From Methanocorpusculum sp. (GTDB taxonomy: Archaea > Halobacteriota > Methanomicrobia > Methanomicrobiales > Methanocorpusculaceae), in assembly GCA_029987245.1 (NCBI GenBank), contig DALTWG010000048.1, positions 1-13,363 on the forward strand: a DNA stretch of 13,363 nucleotides. Direction: 5' to 3'. The notes beneath the pieces are model-generated. The model did no database searches, was not told the DNA's origin, and worked only from the letters and a program-made list of their open reading frames with translations. Below, piece after piece: positions 1-7,123 of the stretch. Position numbers and translations under genes: made by a program. The stretch's first letter is position 1. Every line of letters begins with the position of its first letter.

Positions 1-1
1 T

Positions 2-9
2 CTTTAAAC
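2..9 (+). promoter_or_regulatory. Possible TATA box for amzA
   Basis: An AT-rich TTTAAA stretch centred about 24 bases before the ATG at 29 fits an archaeal TATA box of a leaderless transcript. No ribosome site precedes the ATG. The window edge cuts off any upstream BRE element, so support is weak. Confidence 0.3.
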
Positions 10-28
10 ACTGATATACTAATCATAT

Positions 29-622
29 ATGGGCGTACACCTTTTCTGGGATGCAAGAGTACCGCAGGGACTTTCCGCTCCGGTCTCCGAAGAACTGTCT
101 GCAATACTTGAAATGCCTGTTTCACGTATTGACAACGGCACGTTTCCGTATGACGGCTATGACTCGGTGCGGCGTCAGTCAGATGCCGTAAAAATTCTGC
201 AGAAACTGGATTTATTCAGAAGTCACATGCCGGAACTCTTTAAACCGGCCGATGTCGATATGGAATATTACCGGAAATTCTGCCACCTGCATGAAAAAAT
301 TCTGCTGGTAACGCCGGGGGATTTGTTTGAATCGGGCACGGATTCGGTTTTCGGGCTTGCCTATCCGAAACTCGGCGTTGCCGTTGTTTCACCTTACCGG
401 CTCTGCAACGAATTTTACGGATACCACGCGGATGACAATGAGTTAATCAACCGGCTTGCGCGCGAAGGCGCGCATGAAATCGGACACCTCTTCGGCCTCG
501 GCCACTGTGACAATCCGCAGTGTATTATGTACTGTCCGGCGAATTTCGATGATCTGAACCGGAAACGCAATTATTTCTGCGGAAAATGCCGCCATATTCT
601 CTCCGGGGGAAACAATGAGTAA
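29..622 (+). CDS. amzA: Archaemetzincin family zinc metalloprotease
   Basis: This is a predicted cytoplasmic zinc protease of 197 residues, close to the roughly 180-200 usual for the family. The zinc and catalytic motif HEIGHLFGLGH spans residues 149-159 (ligands H149, H153, H159; catalytic base E150). It continues into the family-specific second metal site with C160, C165, C184 and C187, and M167 as the Met of the Met-turn region; this Cys pattern separates archaemetzincins from other metzincins. There is no signal peptide or membrane segment. The N-terminus (HLFWDARVPQGL) resembles the first beta-strand of relatives, supporting the ATG at 29. The last codons overlap by 8 bases the start of the Cas1-like gene (ATGAGTAA), so the two are probably cotranscribed and translationally coupled. 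The physiological substrate of archaeal archaemetzincins is not known, and the sequence gives no clue to it. Confidence 0.92.
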   Translation: MGVHLFWDARVPQGLSAPVSEELSAILEMPVSRIDNGTFPYDGYDSVRRQSDAVKILQKLDLFRSHMPELFKPADVDMEYYRKFCHLHEKILLVTPGDLFESGTDSVFGLAYPKLGVAVVSPYRLCNEFYGYHADDNELINRLAREGAHEIGHLFGLGHCDNPQCIMYCPANFDDLNRKRNYFCGKCRHILSGGNNE

Positions 623-1547
623 TACCTTGAGCACTGTTTCCTGGGTGACGGTTTCAGGATTCGGTGCCGATATCAGGACCACCAAGGACACATTAATTAT
701 TTCAGAGCGCGCAAATACGCGCTATTACCCGTTAAACGAAGTAAGCCATCTGGTAATCTGCGGCGGCCATTCTTTGCAGACATCTGCTTTAGCCGCACTT
801 CGCGCGCGAAATATCCCGGTGACCTTTTTTGATGCGCGCGGAAAAGTTGTCGGCACACTTTCAGATGAAAAAAAGCCGGGGCTCGCTGAGCGCCAGCACT
901 CGCTTTCTGTGCAGAAATTTGCGCTTTCAGTCATTTCAGCCTCCATGGATGCAAGAATGCTTTTTTTGCATGAACTTGACGATAAAAAACCGGAAGGCAT
1001 TTTTTACCGGGGCGAACTGGAAATTCTGACCAAATCGCGGTCGGAACTTGCCTATCTCGTCACCATGCAGGAATTTTCCCGCGTCTTTTCGCTGAACCGC
1101 AATATGTATTATGAGATTTTAGCGCGGGCCGTCCCAAGGGAACTCGGATTCCGCCGGTTTGCAGAGTCCGGCCCGTATTCTGACCCGGTAAGCGTGCTGT
1201 TTTCACTCGGCTACGCGGTTTTGTATGCGCAGGGCGCTGCTGCCTGCACCGGGTCGGGACTTGACCTGGACTGCGGCGCGCTGTTTTCAAAAACAGGCGC
1301 GTGCGTCTATGATATCATTGAAGCGGCAAAACCTTCGATGGTTGACCGGGTTGTAATCGGTATGGCAGCAGAAGGCGCACTTTCCGGAAAATTCGAGACC
1401 GGCCCGCGCTGCATTATAGCAGACGAGGTCATGACGGAATTTTACCGGCGCCTTAAGGCAGGCGTGAACCGCACTGTACTGGAAGAAAACGTGCGGCGCT
1501 ATGCCGATGCGGTAAAAGGCATTTGTGCGCCGGAATTTCATTACTGA
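615..1547 (+). CDS. Stand-alone Cas1 homologue lacking the active-site His
   Basis: This 310-residue protein has the Cas1 fold signature. An N-terminal beta domain (about 1-85) holds W10, the PLNEVSHLVICGG block at 39-51 and the IPVTFFDARGKVVG block at 67-80. A helical C-terminal domain contains LGYAVLY at 198-204, GLD at 215-217 and DIIEAAKP at 233-240 followed by VDR. In Cas1 integrases the metal ligands are a Glu, a His and an Asp/Glu. E153 probably matches the Glu, and D233/E236 match the DxxE/D pair. The His in the usual GLDPxxGFLH block is F224 (GLDLDCGALF; codon TTT at 1284-1286), and the stretch after it is about three residues short. Integrase activity may therefore be lost or altered. 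No Cas2, other cas gene, PolB or CRISPR array is nearby, so this is a Cas1-solo type protein, a class reported from Methanomicrobiales and other archaea. It overlaps the archaemetzincin gene. Confidence 0.85.
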   Translation: MSNTLSTVSWVTVSGFGADIRTTKDTLIISERANTRYYPLNEVSHLVICGGHSLQTSALAALRARNIPVTFFDARGKVVGTLSDEKKPGLAERQHSLSVQKFALSVISASMDARMLFLHELDDKKPEGIFYRGELEILTKSRSELAYLVTMQEFSRVFSLNRNMYYEILARAVPRELGFRRFAESGPYSDPVSVLFSLGYAVLYAQGAAACTGSGLDLDCGALFSKTGACVYDIIEAAKPSMVDRVVIGMAAEGALSGKFETGPRCIIADEVMTEFYRRLKAGVNRTVLEENVRRYADAVKGICAPEFHY

Positions 1548-1561
1548 TTTTCTCTATTTTT
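1548..1561 (+). terminator. Oligo-T terminator after the amzA-cas1 pair
   Basis: Directly after the TGA stop are two T-runs (TTTT, then TTTTT) within 14 bases, with no stem-loop. This is the form expected for archaeal intrinsic termination. Confidence 0.45.
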
Positions 1562-1628
1562 CACCCCGGAAAAAATTCCGCCCGAAAACAGCAACACTCA
1601 ATACAGGTTACACCAAATATATAACGTT

Positions 1629-3134
1629 ATGAACAGGGGTTATGCTCTTATATTAGGCATTGCAGTTTTTTTGATACTGCTCATTGCCCCGATTGATCTG
1701 CCGCAGGAGGCGAAACTGACGCTTGCCGTCACTGCCATGATGGTGGTGTTCTGGATTCTGCAGCCGATACCAATCGAAGCGACAGCTCTCATACCACTGG
1801 TGGCATTTCCGGTCACCGGCGTTTTGAGCGTCTCAGCCGCTGCCGCGCCTTACGCCGACAAAGTCATTTTCTTATTCCTCGGCGGCTTTATGATTGCAAT
1901 TGCCATGCAGCGCTGGAATCTGCACCGCCGCATAGCATTAAAGTTAATATCCATCACCGGTACAAGTCCGGCACGCCTGATTCTCGGATTCATGATTGCA
2001 TCCGCCTTTTTATCCATGTGGATGTCAAACTCCGCAACCGCAATGATGATGATTCCGATTGCAATAGCGATTGTTGCAACCGTTCTTCCTACCAAAAACT
2101 ACAAGGAAATGGACCCGCAGCAGAAAGCCTTTGCCGGATGTCTGGTGCTTGGAATCGCTTATGCGTGCGGTGTCGGCGGCATTGCAACATTAATCGGAAC
2201 CCCGGCAAACGCCGTATTTGCCTCGCAGCTGCAGGCATTCTTCCCTGATGCGCCGCCGGTTGACTTCTTCCGCTGGGCATGCTTTGGTGTGCCGTTTGTT
2301 GCCGTAATGCTTATCATTATGTGGCTGTGGCTTACCAAAATCGCCTACCGCAAGATGCCTAAAAACCTTGACAGAACTAAAGAAGCGCTTCAGCATGAGA
2401 TTGAAAACTTGGGTCCCATGTCCCGCGGTGAGAAAAACACGTTCTTTGTGTTTATTCTTGCAGCATTGATGTGGATCTTCCGCGAAACAAAGGAAATCGG
2501 CCCGATTACCATTCCCGGCCTTGACATGCTTTTCCCGGGCATTGACGACTGTACGGTTGCAATTTTTTGCGCCATTCTTCTCTTCGTCATTCCGGTGTCC
2601 TGGAAGAATCAGGAATATACCTTAAACTGGCAGTGGGCTGTGCGGGTTCCGTGGGGAATTCTGCTTCTCTTTGGCGGAGGCATGTCAATTTCAGCTGCGT
2701 TTAAGTCGAGTGGTCTTTCCAAGGCAATCGGCGAGGCATTTGCCGGCATCGATGTCCCGGTAATTCTGCTGGTGCTGCTCCTGGCATTCGTGGTCATGAT
2801 TCTGACCGAGTTTACGTCCAATACAGCGGTTGCAAATATCATGCTGCCGGTTATGGCGGGAGTTTCAGTCGGTCTTGGCGTAAACCCGATGATTCTGATG
2901 ATGACCGTTGCAGTCGCCTCTTCGCTTGCCTTCATGCTTCCGGTTGCAACGCCGCCGAATGCGGTTGCCTACGGCACGGAATATGTAGAAATGAAAGATA
3001 TGCTAACCGCCGGCTGGTTCCTGAATCTGATAGGTATTCTGCTCTTTACCCTGTTCCTGTTCACCGTCGGGCTTGCGGTATTCGGCATGGGTGTGGATTT
3101 GCCGGCATGGGCTCTTGCTGCAATTACGGGATAA
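1629..3134 (+). CDS. SLC13/DASS-family sodium-coupled anion transporter
   Basis: This is a 501-residue integral membrane protein with about eleven hydrophobic segments, of normal length for the divalent anion:Na+ symporter family (dicarboxylates, or sulfate/phosphate in relatives). The two-repeat architecture is clear. Repeat one has SNSATA at 133-138 and GTPANAV at 190-196; repeat two has TEFTSNTAVAN at 393-403 and ATPPNAV at 440-446. In structurally known members such as VcINDY the SNT motifs bind Na+ and substrate. Here the first is SNS and the second a normal SNT. The substrate cannot be read from sequence; C4-dicarboxylate uptake is a reasonable guess. The start gives a hydrophobic first helix as in relatives. 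An AAATATATAA stretch at 1615-1624 lies only about 5 bases before the ATG, too close for a normal TATA box, so the promoter is unclear. It stands 81 bases after the Cas1-like gene. Confidence 0.9.
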   Translation: MNRGYALILGIAVFLILLIAPIDLPQEAKLTLAVTAMMVVFWILQPIPIEATALIPLVAFPVTGVLSVSAAAAPYADKVIFLFLGGFMIAIAMQRWNLHRRIALKLISITGTSPARLILGFMIASAFLSMWMSNSATAMMMIPIAIAIVATVLPTKNYKEMDPQQKAFAGCLVLGIAYACGVGGIATLIGTPANAVFASQLQAFFPDAPPVDFFRWACFGVPFVAVMLIIMWLWLTKIAYRKMPKNLDRTKEALQHEIENLGPMSRGEKNTFFVFILAALMWIFRETKEIGPITIPGLDMLFPGIDDCTVAIFCAILLFVIPVSWKNQEYTLNWQWAVRVPWGILLLFGGGMSISAAFKSSGLSKAIGEAFAGIDVPVILLVLLLAFVVMILTEFTSNTAVANIMLPVMAGVSVGLGVNPMILMMTVAVASSLAFMLPVATPPNAVAYGTEYVEMKDMLTAGWFLNLIGILLFTLFLFTVGLAVFGMGVDLPAWALAAITG

Positions 3135-3141
3135 AAATACC

Positions 3142-3147
3142 TTTTTT
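3142..3147 (+). terminator. Oligo-T terminator after the SLC13 gene
   Basis: A run of six T lies 8 bases after the stop codon, in the 44-base gap between convergent genes. An A5 run at 3133-3137 gives a T5 run for the opposite (rnhB) transcript, so the gap may stop both. Confidence 0.45.
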
Positions 3148-3178
3148 GGCTGCCGCCAACCCCTCTGTTTTTATAATC

Positions 3179-3817
3179 TTAGAAAAAATCCGTCAGACTC
3201 TTCTGCCGGCACCGTGCAAGAATTTCATCAACCGTCTTCCATGTCTTGCGCGCACACGCAGGCGCCTCCCCGTGTTTTCTGACATATTCCTCCAGGAATT
3301 TTACCGTCGCCGGGTCCGCGGGATAGCCTGACCCAATCTCCCCGTACTCCTCCTTCAGTTTTTCAATCTCCCGGTCGCGCGTAACCTTTGCAATAATACT
3401 TGCAGCACCCACAATCAGATATTTGTCATCCGCCTTATGCTCGGAAATAACCTCCGCATCTATACCCGACGCCTTCATCACATTCACCCCGAAACGCTGT
3501 GCATTCACATCGCAGGCATCAAGAAAAACCCTCTGCGGACACAACGCACGCACAACCTCCGCATGACACGAAACCGTAAACGCATTCATCGTCGAAGGAC
3601 GCGCATCAATTTCCTGCGCGGATTTTATCACCGCACAATATTTGAACGAAGACGTCAGCACCTCGAAAATCTCCCCGCGCTTTTTTGCCGTAAGCTGCTT
3701 TGAATCCTTTATACCGAGATTTTCAAGCTCCGACACATCTTCAAGCAGAATACCTGCTGCGACCATCGGACCAAGCACCGGCCCTTTTCCCGCTTCATCG
3801 ACACCGCACAGCAACAT
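3179..3817 (-). CDS. rnhB: Ribonuclease HII
   Basis: RNase HII cleaves RNA of RNA-DNA hybrids and single ribonucleotides in DNA. With the start at 3817 the protein has 212 residues. The DEDD catalytic set is complete: D7 and E8 in GVDEAGKGPVLGP, D100 in FLDACDVN, and D130 in the KADDKY block, followed by AASIIAKVTRDREI. The GSGYPADP motif and the C-terminal helix (RKTWKTVDEI) are also typical of archaeal HII enzymes. The reading frame is open to an upstream ATG at 3859. The later ATG is preferred because MLLCGVDEAG is the usual N-terminus, the extra 14 residues have no counterpart in the family, and the extension would cover the shared promoter and run towards the divergent gene. The start appears nearly leaderless, with a TATA box at 3844-3852. 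It is divergent from the TrkA-type gene. Confidence 0.95.
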   Translation of the reverse strand: MLLCGVDEAGKGPVLGPMVAAGILLEDVSELENLGIKDSKQLTAKKRGEIFEVLTSSFKYCAVIKSAQEIDARPSTMNAFTVSCHAEVVRALCPQRVFLDACDVNAQRFGVNVMKASGIDAEVISEHKADDKYLIVGAASIIAKVTRDREIEKLKEEYGEIGSGYPADPATVKFLEEYVRKHGEAPACARKTWKTVDEILARCRQKSLTDFF

Positions 3818-3843
3818 CTTGCATATAGATTCGCATGGATGAA

Positions 3844-3852
3844 CTATAATAC
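3844..3852. promoter_or_regulatory. Shared bidirectional TATA box between rnhB and trkA
   Basis: The sequence CTATAATAC lies near the middle of the 57-base gap between the preferred starts at 3817 (minus) and 3875 (plus). It reads as TATAAT on the plus strand and ATTATA on the minus strand. Its centre is about 27 bases from the plus start and about 31 from the minus start, the archaeal TATA-to-initiation distance for leaderless or nearly leaderless transcripts in both directions. Neither gene has a Shine-Dalgarno sequence. Confidence 0.5.
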
Positions 3853-3874
3853 CTTTCAAATCAAATCTTATGTA

Positions 3875-4531
3875 ATGTATCTTATTGTTGTAGGGCTCTC
3901 AGGCATCGGCAAAAGCTTAGCGGGGCTTGCAGCGGAAAACGGCCACTCAGTCGTGGTAATCGACCGGGACGAAGACAAATGCAATGAAATACTTGACGCA
4001 AACGACCTTCTTGCAATCACCGGAAACGCAACCGACAAAAGCGTTCTGGAAGATGCCGGCATAGAGCGCGCAGATTCGCTGGTTGCTGCAACCAGCAATG
4101 ACGCACTCAACCTCATGGTCTGCTGGCTTGCCAAAAAATACGCCGTGAAAAATGTTGTATCCATTGTAAACCAGAAGGAACACTCCGAACTGTTTCGCGA
4201 GGTTGGCGTTCGCATCAGCGAAAGCCCTGATGAAATTGTTGCGCGCAGTCTTTTTATGTGGGCTCAGAGTACTGATATGCAGCTTCTTGCCTCCATAGAA
4301 GGCGGCAGTATTTTTGAAACCACCATTCAGGACGGGGCAAAAGGAGCGGACAAATCCATCCGCGATGTTGCCTCGCCCAAAGATATGCTCTATATTGCAA
4401 TCAAAAGAGGCGGCAAACTCATTATCCCGTCGGGAACCGTTGTCTTTATGCCCGGCGACGTTATCACCGTCTTTACCAAAAAAGAGACCGAAACCAAATC
4501 CATAGATTTCATGAACGAATACTTCCATTAA
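3875..4531 (+). CDS. TrkA-type potassium channel regulatory subunit (RCK/KTN)
   Basis: This cytoplasmic protein of 218 residues has one RCK_N plus one RCK_C domain, the size of KtrA-like regulatory subunits rather than the double-length bacterial TrkA. The N-terminal Rossmann fold (1-130) has the dinucleotide motif GLSGIGKSLA (second Gly of GxGxxG replaced by Ser) and VVVIDRDEDKC, whose acidic residue at the end of strand two suggests NAD(H) or ATP/ADP binding. ITGNATDKSVLEDAGI and VAATSNDALN follow, as in TrkA proteins. The C-terminal half (about 140-215) matches TrkA_C, which in relatives can bind c-di-AMP. The frame opens at an ATG at 3839, but the ATG at 3875 is preferred because MYLIVVGLSGIG begins directly with the first Rossmann strand and lies 27 bases after the TATA box. 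The membrane pore subunit (TrkH/KtrB) is not in the window. Confidence 0.88.
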   Translation: MYLIVVGLSGIGKSLAGLAAENGHSVVVIDRDEDKCNEILDANDLLAITGNATDKSVLEDAGIERADSLVAATSNDALNLMVCWLAKKYAVKNVVSIVNQKEHSELFREVGVRISESPDEIVARSLFMWAQSTDMQLLASIEGGSIFETTIQDGAKGADKSIRDVASPKDMLYIAIKRGGKLIIPSGTVVFMPGDVITVFTKKETETKSIDFMNEYFH

Positions 4532-4543
4532 CTTCTATAACTA

Positions 4544-4552
4544 TTTTTATTA
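4544..4552 (+). promoter_or_regulatory. TATA box for the AI-2E family gene
   Basis: TTTTTATTA is centred 28 bases before the ATG at 4576, with no ribosome site between. It fits a leaderless transcript. The T-run may also end the upstream trkA transcript. Confidence 0.45.
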
Positions 4553-4575
4553 CCTGCCGCGCCAAATGATATTTT

Positions 4576-5637
4576 ATGAATATACTATCCGTTTTCCGCG
4601 AGCACCTGTCTCTTGTACTCGCTCTTGCAATATTTGTGATGATAGGCATTGTCAGCTGGAAATATATCGCAGTAGCTGTTCTTGCCGTCTCAATTTGCGT
4701 TATTGCAATGCCCTTGTATCGCAAACTCCGTAAAAAACTCCCCGCGCCTCTTTCCTCAGGGATTGTCACAACCGCGATTTTCCTCTTCCTCGCAGGCATT
4801 TTTACCCTGGCGGTCGCGGAATTTACCAATAATATCGCCTTCTTTTCCCAGATGGTGACAAGCATTGTCAACCGTGTGGTAGAGATTTTTGCAATTCCTG
4901 TAACCGATGATTTGTACACCACCATTACCGGCTTCATTACCTCGATGATGTCATCCTTTTCCACCGGTATATTGGGCGTGGTCGCAAATGTCGCCTCCAT
5001 CTTTTTCGGCTTTATCCTGCTGTATGCCGTATTATATCTGTGTTTCATATTCGGCGACGCAATTGTCGCGGATTTCCGTTCGATTATCCCTGACAAATCC
5101 CGCGCAAATATCGAGGTAATGGCGCAAAAGACCAAGGGAATCCTCTTTTCGATTTATGTGGTACACGTCGGTCTTGCCATGCTGGTCTTTTTGCTTGCGC
5201 TGATTTATGCAGCCATTCTCGGATACGGCCACATACTGTTTATTGCGATGCTCTGCGGGGTTGCAGCGTTAATTCCTATGGTCGGCGCGGTAATTGTGCT
5301 CGTCTTTATCGGACTGTATGCACTTTCCATAAGCGACTGGTACGGGCTGATTATTACCGCAACAGTGGGCTATTTCCTGCTTTCGTTCCTGATTGATTTC
5401 ATTCTGCGCCCGAAACTTACGGCAAAAAAAGTGCAGATTCGCCCGATGCTTACCTTCATCGGATTCTTCGGCGGCGGCGCCACCATGGGTATTCTCGGAT
5501 TTATTTTAGGTCCGGTGTTTGTGGTGCTTGGCGTAACCGCCTATGAAGTATTCTTTAAGGAGATGCGTGAAGTTAAGGCAAAAGAAGATGCTGCGGTTTT
5601 AAGCGAGGCGGGCGATGCGGGCGGGGCGCAAAAGTAA
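4576..5637 (+). CDS. AI-2E/PerM family membrane transporter (UPF0118)
   Basis: This 353-residue membrane protein has about eight hydrophobic segments in the AI-2E/PerM order. Two N-terminal helices (about 10-55) are followed by the basic loop YRKLRKKLPAPLSSG. A helix at about 64-84 leads into a long amphipathic region, and a C-terminal cluster includes GVAALIPMVGAV and the closing ILGFILGPVFVVLGVTAYE block. Family members have been proposed to export the quorum signal AI-2 or to act as Na+/H+ antiporters; neither role can be assigned here. The C-terminal tail after about residue 330 is charged and cytoplasmic (KEMREVKAKED). The gene stands 44 bases after the TrkA-type gene with its own TATA box, so it is probably a separate transcript. 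Confidence 0.85.
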   Translation: MNILSVFREHLSLVLALAIFVMIGIVSWKYIAVAVLAVSICVIAMPLYRKLRKKLPAPLSSGIVTTAIFLFLAGIFTLAVAEFTNNIAFFSQMVTSIVNRVVEIFAIPVTDDLYTTITGFITSMMSSFSTGILGVVANVASIFFGFILLYAVLYLCFIFGDAIVADFRSIIPDKSRANIEVMAQKTKGILFSIYVVHVGLAMLVFLLALIYAAILGYGHILFIAMLCGVAALIPMVGAVIVLVFIGLYALSISDWYGLIITATVGYFLLSFLIDFILRPKLTAKKVQIRPMLTFIGFFGGGATMGILGFILGPVFVVLGVTAYEVFFKEMREVKAKEDAAVLSEAGDAGGAQK

Positions 5638-5668
5638 GCAGCCCTCACCCTCCCCCGCCTAATGAAAG

Positions 5669-5676
5669 GTATATCT
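5669..5676 (+). promoter_or_regulatory. Possible TATA box for the aspartokinase-purM operon
   Basis: GGTATATC would place initiation near 5698, giving a leader of about 30 bases that includes the GGTGA ribosome site. A second AT-rich stretch (CTATACATAATTA, 5688-5700) would start the RNA too late to include that site, so it is less likely. Confidence 0.3.
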
Positions 5677-5715
5677 CTCAATACAACCTATACATAATTA
5701 TTATTCAAGGTTAAA

Positions 5716-5720
5716 GGTGA
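5716..5720 (+). promoter_or_regulatory. Ribosome binding site that decides the aspartokinase start
   Basis: GGTGA matches the anti-Shine-Dalgarno end of archaeal 16S rRNA and sits 8 bases before the ATG at 5729. The GTG inside this motif (5717) opens the same frame and could be mistaken for the start codon. Confidence 0.65.
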
Positions 5721-5728
5721 ATAACAAA

Positions 5729-7123
5729 ATGCGACTCGTCATGAAATTCGGCGGAACCTCCGTTGGAAACGCCGATGCAATCAGAAAAGTGATTGCCATC
5801 ATCAAAGAATCACGCGATGCGGGAAACCAGCTTGCCGTAGTAGTATCCGCGATGACCAAAGTCACCGACCAGATAATCGAAGAAGCCGAGCACATCATCA
5901 ACGTGCCCGAATCAGACAACATCAAAGAGTTCATCGAATCGCTTCGCAAACGCCATTTCGAAGCCCTCCGCGAAGTTGCCCCCTCCTCCTTCCAGGAAAC
6001 CGCGGAACACATCAACGTCAGACTCCAGCGTCTGGAAAACATCCTGACAGCAGTCCACAACCTGCGCGAACTTACCCCGCGTTCCCGCGACTACATTATC
6101 TCCTTCGGTGAAAAACTCTGCGCACCGATTATTTCTGCCGCGCTTCGCGAAGTGGGTATTCCCTCCTTCCAGATAAGCGGCTGCGATGCCGGCATTGTAA
6201 CCGACGGCGTCCACGGCGCCGCAACCGCGCTTTCCGAAAGCTACCCCCGCATTGCAAAACGCATCGGCTTAAAAGTTTCCGCCGGCGTTGTTCCGGTAAT
6301 CCAGGGCTTTGCAGGCTGCAGTCTTGACGGCGTGGTAACCACACTCGGCCGAAGCGGCTCGGATTATTCCGGCGCCATTATCGGCGCCGGCATCGACGCG
6401 GAACAGATTATCATCTGGACCGACGTTGACGGCGTCATGACCACCGACCCGAGAATGATACCCGAAGCCCGCGTCATTGACTCCATCTCCTTCCTTGAAA
6501 TGATGGAAATGTCCTACTTCGGCGCAAAAGTCATTCACTCCCGCGCCCTCATTCCCGCAATGGAGAAAAACATCCCGGTATACGTCAAAAACACCTTTAA
6601 CCCCACTCACCCGGGAACCGTTGTCATCCGCGAAAGCCATGAAGACAAACGCATTGTAAAATCCGTTTCGCTCATCAAAAACAGCTGTCTTGTTACCATC
6701 AGCGGCTTTGCAGCAGGACGGCCCGGTGTCGCCGGCGAGATTTTCTCCGCCCTTGCCGAGGCAGACGTCAATGTCATGTTAATCAGCCAGGGTTCCTCGG
6801 AACTCAACATCTCGCTTGTCATACTTGACGAACAGATTTTATCCGCCGAGCAGGCGTTAAAGAGAGTCAAGACACAGAACCTGATTAAAAAATACACCTT
6901 CAATAAAAAGGTCCATGTGGTAAGCGTTGTCGGCTCCGGCATGAAAGGAACCCCTGGCACCTTATCGCGCATCTTTGACGGCCTCGGCAAAGCGAAAATC
7001 AACGTGCTGATGCTGTCGCAGGGCAGCGAAGTCAATGTTTCCTTCGTCGTCTCCGACGAAGACGGACCCAAAGCCGTGCGCGCCATCCACGACCAGTTCA
7101 AACTCGCCGAAGAGGACGATTAA
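5729..7123 (+). CDS. lysC: Aspartate kinase with two ACT domains
   Basis: Aspartokinase phosphorylates aspartate, the first step towards lysine, threonine, methionine and isoleucine. With the ATG at 5729 the protein has 464 residues, normal for the family. The kinase domain (1-305) shows KFGGTSVG at 6-13, the aspartate-site FGEKL at 126-130, GRSGSDYSG at 207-215 and the WTDVDGVMTTDPR nucleotide-site block from 230. Two ACT domains follow, about 320-380 and 395-460, each with a conserved LxxQGSS/SE element (LISQGSSELN, LMLSQGSEVN). By analogy they would bind an end-product amino acid for feedback control; which one cannot be told. The start is chosen because GGTGA lies 8 bases upstream. The TAA is followed immediately by the purM ATG. 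The symbol lysC is used generically; thrA-type naming is equally possible. Confidence 0.95.
   Translation: MRLVMKFGGTSVGNADAIRKVIAIIKESRDAGNQLAVVVSAMTKVTDQIIEEAEHIINVPESDNIKEFIESLRKRHFEALREVAPSSFQETAEHINVRLQRLENILTAVHNLRELTPRSRDYIISFGEKLCAPIISAALREVGIPSFQISGCDAGIVTDGVHGAATALSESYPRIAKRIGLKVSAGVVPVIQGFAGCSLDGVVTTLGRSGSDYSGAIIGAGIDAEQIIIWTDVDGVMTTDPRMIPEARVIDSISFLEMMEMSYFGAKVIHSRALIPAMEKNIPVYVKNTFNPTHPGTVVIRESHEDKRIVKSVSLIKNSCLVTISGFAAGRPGVAGEIFSALAEADVNVMLISQGSSELNISLVILDEQILSAEQALKRVKTQNLIKKYTFNKKVHVVSVVGSGMKGTPGTLSRIFDGLGKAKINVLMLSQGSEVNVSFVVSDEDGPKAVRAIHDQFKLAEEDD
7112..7116 (+). promoter_or_regulatory. purM ribosome binding site inside the aspartokinase gene
   Basis: GAGGA within the last aspartokinase codons stands 7 bases before the purM ATG at 7124. 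This supports translation of both genes from one mRNA. Confidence 0.55.

Noticed and set aside
615..1547. Possible casposon or CRISPR-Cas locus because of Cas1
   Set aside because: No family B polymerase, Cas2, other cas genes, terminal inverted repeats or CRISPR repeats are seen, and the Cas1 catalytic His is missing.
3073..3331. Short plus-strand frames between the SLC13 and RNase HII genes
   Set aside because: They overlap the ends of two solid genes in other frames and show no domain or start signal.
3818..3859. Longer RNase HII (226 residues) from the ATG at 3859
   Set aside because: The extra residues have no counterpart in the family, overlap the presumed shared promoter and would cross the start of the longer TrkA frame.
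3947..4528. Long open frame (193 codons) on the minus strand inside the TrkA-type gene
   Set aside because: It lies wholly antisense to a well-supported RCK gene, shows no family motif and has no ribosome site; it is a codon-bias shadow.
4509..5135. Open frame of 208 codons antisense to the AI-2E family gene
   Set aside because: Composition is rich in T, K and R from antisense hydrophobic codons, it shows no recognisable domain, and it overlaps a clear membrane protein gene.
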